Source of the DNA: Erpetoichthys calabaricus
Taxonomy: Eukaryota > Chordata > Cladistia > Polypteriformes > Polypteridae
Direction of reading: 5' to 3'
Length of the DNA stretch: 64,000 bases
Assembly (NCBI RefSeq): GCF_900747795.2
Contig: NC_041401.2
Coordinates: 1,208,823 to 1,272,822, forward strand
Below the pieces are notes generated by a model. The model was given only the letters and a program-made list of their open reading frames with translations, did not search any database and was not told where the DNA came from. Position numbers and translations under genes: made by a program. Of this stretch, positions 23,401 to 35,250 are shown in pieces; position 1 is the stretch's first letter; each line of letters opens with the position of its first letter.

Positions 23401-25069
23401 GGCTGAGTTTGGGTTTGAGGACCCTGAACCCCCCCCTTGCTAAACAAACAGAAGCCCTGACCCTGAGCCAGGCCTCACCCCAGGGCGCCTGGCCCCAAAC
23501 TCAGAAGGCAGGCTGCGAGGGTTAGGGGTTAGGCCCAAAAAAGGAGCCCAGGCTTTTAAACTTCAAAAAAGGCTCCACAAGTGCAAAGTGCTCTTCAGGG
23601 GAGAGGACAACCAAAAACATCTGGCGGAGAAGATAAAAAACAAAGGAAAACGATTGTTCTTCAAACACAAAGAAGCTACCAGAGAAACAACCAAAGCAGG
23701 AAGAGTCACAAGTCCAACCCGGAATGGAAACCAAAGACAAAGCAAAAGAACCAGAAAGGGCGCACAGCCCACCGCACTGCCCACTGCGCTGCCCCTCTGA
23801 TTGATGTCCAAGGTTCACAAGATGGGGGGTAGAAAGGCACCAGAAGACATCGAGCTTCCACTTGAGCGGCCGGCCTTGGCCTACACCCGCCTAAGATCTG
23901 AGACCACAAAAGGCACCTCTGAGGGTCTTTTTAGTTTGGGGGAAAATGTCTCGCCTGTTAGCCTTGATTTGCACGCAGAGCCCACGATGTCCACTCGACT
24001 GACTGGCACACAAATCGAGCCACGTGGCCGAGGCTGGCGACCTCAGTTTCAAGAATACACTTTATGGGGCTCGGTGGTCTACTGCTGCACGAGTGCATCT
24101 CCTGAATACTTTAAGAGGAGCCGCCCACTGGCACAGTTCTGTTGGGCCTGAACCAAGAAGGATCAGTGAACGAGCACACGGGGGGCCGGCAACACCACAA
24201 GGTGGGCGACTTCAAGTTGGGAGATGCTTTGTGAGAAGAAAAGACGCCAGCTGAGCTCTTCAAATCGGGGTCCCGTCCATCTGTCTGTCCGTCCTTCCTG
24301 ACCCCACTGTGCCATACTGAAATGGGCTCGGCTCACTGTGCTGTCACTTCATAGCGGCGGGCACCTCCAGTGATGGCATCCCATTGTCACTGTGTCTTTT
24401 CATAGCAGGCAGTGCCAGCCATGGCTAAATGGGGAGGCCCCCCAAAACCCCACCCTGCCCCTCCCTGAATCCACTGCATTAGGGTTTCTCATAAATGTCA
24501 GAACTTTAAACATCAAATCCTTAAACTATTTAAAATAATCAAAATGTGGCCGTGAACAGAAGGGGGCACAAAAGGGGCAAAAGGAGGCAGGAGGTCCTGG
24601 CGATGACAACTCCAACACCGCCATTAAACTAAAGTTAACTAAGAATAAGAAACAAGTAATTCGAATAATGAATGGGACGGGCTGACAATGAAGAGCCCTC
24701 AGACAGACCACAGAGGTGGCCAAGGTGGGCACAGGAAATGTAAAAAAACAAAATCACCCCCCAGCCAGCCCCCGTGATGGGGCATTCGGCATGTTTGAAT
24801 TGTTTTCTTTTTTTAAGGCTTTGTCTTAAAGGGTTCAACCCAGGGGGTCTCGTGACAGTCGGGGGCTGCCACCACAGTGTGCCACCGGCTAATAAAGAAG
24901 AGTAAACTCAGAGAAGAACTAAAGCAGAGCCACAGAGAAGTGGGCATTCAAGGGTCGGCCCACCATCTCTCAATTGGCACTCCAACAGCGGACACCACCT
25001 CGCCACTTCTTTAATAACAATAAGCAGACCACCATTAGAAGATCTCTGATTATGAATGAGAACATTAGG
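20426..25069. other. Intergenic spacer ADAM23-FAM237A, left part
   Basis: No gene is recognised. A GC-rich patch lies at 20760-21030. A 40-bp tandem duplication (gaggtgggcggggc plus the rest), about 2.5 copies, lies at about 22577-22676. A poly-G run is near 23022. Open frames at 20621-21229 and 23801-24254 have no recognisable content or splice context. Confidence 0.5.
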
Positions 25070-25558
25070 GGACAGGCACTCCAAAATATAGAAAGGAGCT
25101 GACGATTCTGAGCGTTACACCTCATTGGTGGGATTTGAAAGTGAGTTCTGAAGCCCCCGGGTAGCCAGTGTGGTGGCGCTAAGACTGCTGTGATGTGCTC
25201 AGATTTTCTTTTTCCAGTTCAGATTCTCGCTGCTGCCTTCTGGACTCACTTCAGTCGACTGGCGTCTTTCTCAGGTCAGCCAGTTAGGGGGGGCGTCACG
25301 GTAATCAAGTCGACTAAAAACAAAGGCGAGGATTCATGTCTCAGAGTCACGGAGTGTTAGGAGAGCTCTGACGTCTGAGATGAGCCTCAAATGGAAGAAA
25401 GACGTCCTGGTAATCTGGTGAAGGTGGAAGGAATATTCATCTGACAAAACTAACGACGTTGGGGAAAGACCCTCGCATATCGTAGTGATGAGTAGCCACA
25501 GAGGACTGACACCGGCCTGATGTGCCGTAAAACAACAAGAAATGAATGAACCAGGAAG

Positions 25559-26702
25559 TAGGGTGAGGTCATCAGGAAGTGAGGTCATTAGGAAGTGAGG
25601 TCATCAGGTTTGGACAGTGATGAGGTCATCAGGAAGTGAGGTCATCGGGAAGTGAGGTCATCGGGAAGTGAGGTCATCAGGTTTGGACAGTGGTGAGGTC
25701 ATCAGGAAGTGGGGTCATCAGGTTTGGACAGTAGTGAGGTCATCGGGAAGTGAGGTCATCAGGTTTGGACAGTAGTGAGGTCATCAGGAAGTGGGGTCAT
25801 CAGGTTTGGACAGTAGAGAGGTCATCAGGTTTGGACAGTAGTGAGGTCATCGGGAAGTGAGGTCATCAGGTTTGGACAGTAGAGAGGTCAACAGGAAGTG
25901 AGGTCATCGGGAAGTGTGGTTGTCAAGTTTGGACAGTAGTGACATCAGGAAGTGAGGTCATCAGGTTTGGACAGAGGTGAGGTCATCAGGTTTGGACCGT
26001 AGAGAGGTCATCGGGAAGTGAGGTCATCAGGAAGTGAGGTCATCAAGTTTGGACAGTAGTGACATCAGGAAGTGAGGTCATCGTGAAGTGAGGTCATTAG
26101 GAAGTGAGGTCATCAGGTTTGGACAGTGATGAGGTCATCAGGAAGTGAGGTCATCAGGTTTGGACAGTGGTGAGGTCATCAGGAAGTGGGGTCATCAGGT
26201 TTGGACAGTAGTGAGGTCATCGGGAAGTGAGGTCATCAGGTTTGGACAGTGGTGAGGTCATCAGGAAGTGGGGTCATCAGGTTTGGACAGTAGTGAGGTC
26301 ATCGGGAAGTGAGGTCATCAGGTTTGGACAGTAGTGAGGTCATCAGGAAGTGGGGTCACCAGGTTTGGACAGTAGAGAAGTCATCAGGAAGTGGGGTCAT
26401 CAGGTTTGGACAGTAGTGAGGTCATCAGGAAGTGGGGTCATCAGGTTTGGACAGTAGAGAGGTCATCAGGTTTGGACAGTAGTGAGGTCATTGGGAAGTG
26501 AGGTCATCAGGTTTGGACAGTGGTGAGGTCATCAGGAAGTGAGGTCACCAGGTTTGGACAGTGGTGAGGTCATCAGGAAGTGAGGTCACCAGGTTTGGAC
26601 AGTAGAGAAGTCATCAGGAAGTGAGGTCATCAGGTTTGGACAATAGTGAGGTCATCAGGAAGTGAGGTCACCAGGTTTGGACAGTGGTGAGGTCATCAGG
26701 AG
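25559..26702. repeat. 1.1-kb minisatellite built from GAGGTCATCAGGAAGTG and a TTTGGACAGT segment
   Basis: Two building blocks alternate: aggaagtgaggtcatc and aggtttggacagtagtg followed by aggtcatc, giving higher-order units of about 40 bp with variable order. Each block contributes the word AGGTCA, so there are dozens of directly repeated copies. The array lies within an L2 relic. Confidence 0.95.
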
Positions 26703-26870
26703 AGGGACAGAAGTGAGGAAGATCTCCTTAATCCTCGGTGGTTCTGTAGGACGAATGAGAGGAGGCATCAGGACTCTTTTCCTGACCCTTTTTCCGGTGT
26801 TTTCATGCCCTGATTCGGACCCTTTGGCTGTCCCCCAATCACATGTGTGTGACAACGTTTAGTTCGGAGT
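26703..26870. repeat. Flank shared with the 12.5-kb minisatellite
   Basis: ccctttggctgtcccccaat then cacatgtgtgtgaca at about 26819-26852 matches 12887-12930. It marks both arrays as parts of one dispersed repeat family. Confidence 0.55.
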
Positions 26871-27339
26871 CCATGGTTACCCCTAAAGTCTTTTGGCTTT
26901 TAATGTTAGGGGGTCCACTTTATTTCTGATCCCCTCACTGTTTCCATTTTTCCTGGTGACTGAGGTGTCAGTTTCTGTCCTTATTTAGGAAATGGCTGCT
27001 CATCCATTGAGAAACACAAGACAGACATTTGGTCAGAGAGCCATCAGGTGCTGCAGAGAAATAAAGCCGCATGTCATCTGCATGGCCGTGGTGGCCCACC
27101 TGGTGTTTTGAGATCATCTGACTTAATGGGAGGTTGGAGATTGAAAATAGCAGCAGGCCCAGAGTAGGTCTTGTGGAACGCCGTATAGAATATCACGGAC
27201 CCCTCGACTACAATCACCACGACTACCAATTTAATGTCATCTAAAGGGTCTTAGGGACTAACGGGGTCTTCTCTTCAGCTCCTTCCATCTCCTTGATTTA
27301 CTATTTTGATGAAACTTCATGAGCGAGCCAGGAATGAAC

Positions 27340-27650
27340 ATAAGGGGGCACTATATCCAGACAGATAGGGTTAGATATGAGTGGGTGGGGGGTCATCTAG
27401 AGGTAAACACAGGGGGCGCTAGAGAGCAGGTAGTCTGTCTTAAATTTAGAGGGTGATACAGCAAGGGGGCATTAAAGGGATCATGTAGGCAACATACAGA
27501 GGGCGCTATGGAGCAGACTTCAATAAAGGGGGCGCTAGAGAGAAGACAGCTAAGGTTCAGGACTGGGCACAATGGGGGAGACGTGTGGGCAAAAACCTAG
27601 AGGGGGCTGTAAGGTGGAGTGCTGCACTGAGAACATGAAGAGGGCGAGTC
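27340..27650 (+). repeat. Degenerate array of AGGGGGCGCTA words
   Basis: aagggggcacta (27342), cacagggggcgctagag (27408), aagggggcatta (27473), cagagggcgcta (27497), aaagggggcgctagag (27525) and ctagagggggctgta (27597), spaced about 25-70 bp. The word equals the 3' half of the vertebrate CTCF motif. Binding is inference. Confidence 0.6.
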
Positions 27651-28629
27651 CTCCATTGGCGGCACTGTGCTGTCAGGGTGGTCTTGACAGTGTGTGGCAC
27701 CACTGAAGGGTCCTTCTGTGAAACATCCACTTGGTGACACACGTCAGATGAGGGGTGTCCTCTGACTTTTTTTTAACACTTTGCCTGTCAGCTCAGCTTG
27801 TGACACACTGCCAGGACCCCAGTGATGACCTTAGCAATGGGAGGCGCATCTGCCCGTAGCCAGGGGTCCTCCCAGGTGGTCACTTCATGTAGTTATGGGG
27901 ATTCTGTGTGGCTGAGCTGCTCAGTGCTCAGTTCAGGGTAATTATGTACGACATGTGCCCGCGTATAACACAAATGGCAAGCCTTACCAACATCTGACGC
28001 CATAAGGACCACCCATTGAACCTCCCACTGTCAGTCCACTAACACCAGCACTGAGCTGTGCCCACCAAACACAAAATGGGCCCCGTGGCACAAAGACCCC
28101 TCCATATACCAGGCCAACCCAGCTAGCAATTTAAAGGAGGAAAGGGGCAGGCAAAGGGGAGGGGCTACATTGGCACAAGCCCCACCCACCTATTCATTGG
28201 CCCTGCTAGGACCTCATTGTGTGTGTGTGTGTGTGTCAGACACTGGGGGGTCCTGTGCTGTTTTTACGTCAGCTTTGTTCATTTTGGGTTCCTTTGTTCA
28301 CGTTGCTTCTGTTGGTCTTTTAGTTTCTTTGCGCCCGTCAATCTTGTCCTTGATGCCATGTGTTTAGTGGGAGGTTCCCCAAGAGGCGGGGCCATCTGCC
28401 CATCACTGCCAAGGACTGCAATGCGCTTTGGAGTTGGTGAGTTGTGTTGATTGCTGGGCTGTCGAACCTTCCGCTCGGTCTTCACTTCGTATTCCCAGTT
28501 TGGGAGTCGGACTTGTGTGCCATGGATTGCTTTGGCATTTTCAGGCATTTCCTGCTGTGCCTTTTGTGTGCCACCCTTAAGCAGAGCTGTCACTGAAAAT
28601 AAATCTTTTATTTTTAAATGTTGTAGGCC
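27651..28629. other. Intergenic, nothing recognised
   Basis: A short (gt)n run lies at 28218-28236. No gene-like content. Confidence 0.5.
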
Positions 28630-28631
28630 TA

Positions 28632-30222
28632 CAGACCATCCAGAAAGTATTCCCAGCGCTTCATCACTGTTTCCACATTTTGTTATGTTACAGCCTTATT
28701 CCAAAATGGATTCAATTCATTTTTTTCCTCAGAATTCTACACACAACACCCCATAATGACAACATGAAAAAAGTTTACTTGAGGTTTTTGCAAATTTTTT
28801 AAAAATAACAAAACTGAGAAATCCCATGTCCATAAGTATTCACAGCCTTTGCTCAATACTTTGTCGATGCCCCTTTGGCAGCAATTCCAGCCTCAAGTCT
28901 TGTTGAATATGATGCCACAAGCTTGGCACACCTATCCTTGGCCAGTTTGGCCCATTCCTCTTTGCAGCACCTCTCAAGCTCCATCAGGTTGGATGGGAAG
29001 CGTCGGTGCACAGCCATTTTAAGATCTCTCCAGAGATGTTCAATCGGATTCAAGTCTGGGCTCTGGCTGGGCTACTCAAGGACATTCACAGAGTTGTCCT
29101 GAAGCCACTCCTTTGATATCTTGGCTGTGTGCTTAGGGTCGTTGTCCTGCTGAAAGATGAACCGTCGCCCCAGTCTGAGGTCAAGAGCGCTCTGGAGCAG
29201 GTTTTCATCCTGGATGTCTCTGTACATTGCTGCAGTCATCTTTCCCTTTATCCTGACTGGTCTCCCAGTCCCCATCCCCACAGTATGATGCTGCCACCAC
29301 CATGCTTCACTGTAGGGATGGTATTGGCCTGGTGATGAGCGGTGCCAGGTTTCCTCCAAACGTGACACCTGGCATTCACACCAAAGAGTTCAATCTTTGT
29401 CTCATCAGACCAGAGAATTTTCTTTCTCATGGTCTGAGAGTCCTTCAGGTGCCTTTTGGCAAACTCCAGGCGGGCTGCCATGTGCCTTTTACTAAGGAGT
29501 GGCTTCTGTCTGGTCACTCTACCATACAGGCCTGATTGGTGGATTGCTGCAGAGATGGTTGTCCTTCTGGAAGGTTCTCCTCTCCCCACAGAGGACCTCT
29601 GGAGCTCTGACAGAGTGACCATCAAGTTCTTGGTCACCTCCCTGACTAAGGCCCTTCTCCCCCGATCGCTCAGTTTAGATGGCCGGCCAGCTCTAGGAAG
29701 AGTCCTGGTGGTTTTGAACTTCTTCCACTTACGGATGATGGAGGCCACTGTGCTCATTGGGACCTTCAAAGCCCCAGAAATTTTTCTGTAACCTTCCCCA
29801 GATTTGTGCCTCAAGACAATCCTGTCTCGGAGGTCTACAGACAATTCCTTTGACTTCATGCTTGGTTTGTGCTCTGACATGAACTGTCAACTGTGGGACC
29901 TTCTATAGACAGGTGTGTGCCTTTCCAAATCAGGTCCAGTCAACTGAATTGACCACAGGTGGACTCCAATGAAGCTGCAGAAACATCTCAAGGATGATCA
30001 GGGGAAACAGGAGGCACACTTATGGACATGGGATTTCTCAATTTGTTTATTTTTAATAAATTTGCAAAAACCTCAAGTAAACTTTTTTCACGTTGTCATT
30101 ATGGGGTGTTGTGTGTAGAATTCTGAGGAAAAAAATGAATTGAATCCATTTTGGAATAAGGCTGTAACATAACAAAATGTGGAGACAGTGATGAAGCGCT
30201 GGGAATACTTTCCAAATGCACT
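28632..30222 (-). mobile_element. Tc1-like DNA transposon, copy 1, broken transposase
   Basis: Flanked by TA (28630-28631 and 30223-30224). The terminal inverted repeats share gaaagtattcccagcgcttc on the left and its complement on the right. The minus-strand transposase is split over three frames. The first (to 29880) holds the HTH region (KELSVDLRDRIVLRHKSGEG, GRPSKLSDRGRRAL) and the first Asp (WSDETKIELFG). The second (29368-29072) holds the second Asp (FQQDNDPKHTA). The third (29053-28853) holds the Glu (NPIEHLWRDLK). Near 29.28 kb about 25 bases present in copy 2 are missing, and about 40 bases are missing near 30.02 kb. Inactive; about 90% or more similar by eye to copy 2 at 57.2 kb. Confidence 0.93.
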
Positions 30223-30540
30223 TATATGCCATCTGAGTGAATCGCTGGGTTTCCCCCTCTAGTGGACATTTCCTGCAGGGACGTTTCGTGGTCAGTTCTT
30301 CACATCTGAGAAACGGAAAAAGGCAGCGACAAGCGACCTTGGCTGTGACAGAAATAAAAGGCTGCTCTGTGAAACGCACTACAACAGAGTCTTCATCTGC
30401 AGCTTTCCTGTTTGTCTTCTTCAAGTTAGAATCCTGCGTGACGTCGGGGTGGGCACTGCGTATTGTGTGACGGTGCGTGGAGAAAGGCGCTAGATGTGAT
30501 TCGCGGTGGTCCTCTGATGAGTTTTCACGGTGTGCCAGCA
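30223..30540. other. Intergenic, nothing recognised
   Basis: Ordinary spacer between the Tc1 copy and the CpG-rich block. Confidence 0.4.
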
Positions 30541-31300
30541 GACACTCGAGTGCGTCCGTTGGTGACAACCGGCGACTTCAGCGCAAAGAAGAAGAGGACG
30601 ACGAGGAAGAAGAACACCTCTCGAGCGGCACGAGCGGCGACCCCCCACCCACCCGGATTTCACGAGTGACGTCGTCACGGAGCTCACGGAGGAGGTCCGG
30701 TCGCCACCCGGCGCTCTCAGCGCTCACAGAAAGTCACACCAAGTCACCTGCCAGCGAAGCGACACCCGAACAGGTGAGCCGCCCTGAACCCGCACACCCA
30801 GCGAGACTCGAACAGGTGAGCTGTCGGCCCGGTCGTCGAGGGGGGCGCGCTTACCGCCGTACGTCTCATACCCGCCGCACACGACCCTCCGTTATTCGCC
30901 AGGTGCCGTGATGCCTGATGCGCCTTTCCGTGAGTCGATGAGCTGCTCTGAAAGGCGCTATAAATGGATTTTCTTCGGAGTGCGTCGCTTGTCGTTTACT
31001 TCTTTAGGAATCGGAGATCGCCGGCCGTCACAGGAGCGAGCAGAAGGGACAGCTAGGTGACAAGAAAAGCGACGATCACGTCCGAAATAGAAAAGCGCGA
31101 CCGGCAGCGGGGGGCGTCGGGACTCAGAAGGCAAAGCTCGGAGAGAAGTGTGCAGTGCAGTCGGTCATTTGATATAGCGCCTTTCATCGACAGCGCCGCC
31201 GGGGCAATCGTTAGAAAAGACCCCAAAGGAACACGGACAAGCCCACCGAGCCCCCCAGCCCGTGTCTGCCTGCTCGTCTCCTTCATCATGACTCGGTGAA
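30540..31300 (+). promoter_or_regulatory. CpG-rich block with two CAG|GTGAG donors, possible FAM237A 5' region
   Basis: CG dinucleotides are dense from about 30,540 to 31,200. Two donor-like sites, gaacag|gtgagc, sit with GT at 30774 and 30816. FAM237A's coding exon begins after an acceptor at 33185, so an upstream non-coding exon must exist, and this block 2.4 kb away is a candidate. The L2-tail word aaaggcgctata and its complement occur at 30952 and 31171. No direct evidence of transcription. Confidence 0.3.
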
Positions 31301-32700
31301 CACAAGCGGAAGCCCCCCGCGCACATCTCGACAAATGACCCCCTAAAGCCGGGCCTGATCTGAACTGCACTCGTGTGACTCTCCAGAGTTCGTGGGTGGG
31401 CAGAGTGGACCCTCCTGGACACCTGAAGGGCTAACTAAACAGTGGTGCCTGTGAACTGCAGGGAGGGGTCGGGGCAGAAAAGGGGGCCACCACAGTACGA
31501 AATGTAAGTGGGTAAACGTCCAGATGTGCACCACACACACACACACACCAAACACGCGCTGTAACAGATGTGACCCCCCACCTCATTTTGGCGTCCATTT
31601 CTTGTTCTCTTCCGCAGGTTGTCGCGATGCCTCAGGACATGACGCGCCCACTCACTTTGCCAGGTTCGCGAGGAAGGTGCCAATTCTGCCAGTATAGTGT
31701 GCAAGGCAGAAAGCGGGGGGGGGGGGGGGGGGGGTATCACACACTGGCATTCCCACCGAGGCGGTGCGAGGCTTTGAAATGGACGCTGGTGGACCTGAGA
31801 CGCCAGCAGCTGCGCCACCACATCACCCGCTTCGGCCTGAACGGACACCTCAAACTCTCCGCCCTTTCCCGGGTCCTGCTGACCCCCAGTGCTGTTCGGG
31901 TGGGCGGCGGCTCAAAGGGGGCGCTTTACACGACTTGGGGCTCAGTACGTGTTAGTCCTGGACACAATTTAGCGCCCTGCGCTTTTGTTTCAATGGCAGA
32001 CATTTCTCCACAGCCGTTCTGCTTTTTAAACAATGAAAGGGACACTCAGATACTTTAGGGGGTCGGGAAAGGGGTGGGGGGGGGGGCGGGGGGGTTGTTG
32101 AGATGTCATCAAGGATCTGCATTCGATAAAGAAGCGACAAACTGACAACCGGGGAGAATGTGGCCTCATGGAGTCCAGTGTGAGCGGCTGGGGGTCTTCT
32201 CCCCACGAAATGAGCGAATATCCGCGAGGAGGTCGGGGGGCGATGGCGCAAAAAATCAAACGCGCTGCATCCTTCAAAGTGGGGCCAACCGTCACGTGTG
32301 CTGAGGAGCTCAGTCAGCAGGGGCTTGCGGGGGTCTTCACCCGGCCTGGCTGACAGCGCCGCTCTGCGCCTGCGCTCGCTGGTGACCGCTTGTCCGCTCC
32401 GACGTGTCGCACTTTATTTTAGAAGAACACTTTAATACCAATAGCAATAAGATTTACATTTTAACTGAAGCCAAAGTGCTGCACAGGCAAAACTCCAAGA
32501 AAAACCCACCGGACCGACCGAATCAGACCCCCCCACCTCAGTCGCCCCCCCCCCCCAATAGTCCGACACGGCCAGGCGCAACATGAAAGTCCGGCGAGAA
32601 AAAAACGAGCCATTAACAGCGCGACGGCCGCCGCTCTCCCCCAGTAAAGTGTTGGGGGGTCTGCAGCTGGCCACTCAAAGTGCCACTCGACGAGGGCCCC
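31301..32700. other. Intergenic, G-runs and no recognised gene
   Basis: Poly-G runs at about 31718-31733 and 32075-32092 and a (ca)n at 31531-31547. The 31570-32058 open frame lacks recognisable motifs. Confidence 0.45.
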
Positions 32701-32704
32701 GTGC

Positions 32705-32852
32705 ACAAGTCCATCCATCCATCCATTATCCAACCCGTTATACCCTAACACAGGGTCGCGGGGGTCTGCTGGAGCCAATCCCAGCCAGCAGAGGGCGCAA
32801 GGCAGGAACAAACCCGGGCAGGGTGCCAGCCCACCACAGTCTTGTGGTTTAT
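32705..32852 (-). repeat. SINE 3' tail, reverse orientation
   Basis: ccatccatccattatccaac, then cacagggtcgcgggggtctg, ctggagccaatcccagccag and gggcagggtgccagccca. This is the reverse complement of the last about 120 bp of the SINE at 49.19-49.50 kb. A second such fragment lies at 59.08-59.20 kb. Confidence 0.75.
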
Positions 32853-33099
32853 TCATTCAGATTTCCATGTCTACCCCCGGCTCACCAGTGTGGGGCGCTA
32901 GGGAGCTGATGACGTTCATTCAAAGGAGGAGTCACCTAAGCACAGTCAGTGGCCAGTAGAGGTCAGCTGGCTGTCCAGCCTGAACAACCCCATTAAAAGT
33001 CCCCCTGGTGCCCCCTATGGTCACATGAACTCCTGCACCCACCTGTCCACCTGAACCTATTGAAGTGTCTTTAGTCTGAAGGTGGAAGGTGCTATATAA

Positions 33100-35148
<2,049 letters not shown>

Positions 35149-35250
35149 CCACTAATAAAGTCTTGGCAGTGAACCCCCAGTGTGTTCTGTGGTGCTCTGT
35201 CCCTTGGGGTGGCTGTCCCTGCATGGCCAGTCAACACAAGGCCCAGCTGT

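Larger units (their letters stand above)
25070..27210 (-). mobile_element. Old L2 LINE relic, interrupted by a minisatellite
   Basis: Positions 25,130-25,450 align by eye with 6,290-6,590 of the intact L2 (gtgctcagattttctttttc, gtaatcaagtcgactaaaaa, gacgtcctggtaatctg). Positions 26,870-27,190 continue it (ccatggttacccctaaagtc, ttgtggaacgccgtatag). Between them lies the 25.56-26.70 kb array. Divergence is far greater than in the 5.5-7.8 kb L2. Confidence 0.75.

Noticed and set aside
23801-24254. Overlapping plus-strand frames of 76-116 codons
   Set aside because: No recognisable domain, no splice signals in register, and no neighbouring exon.
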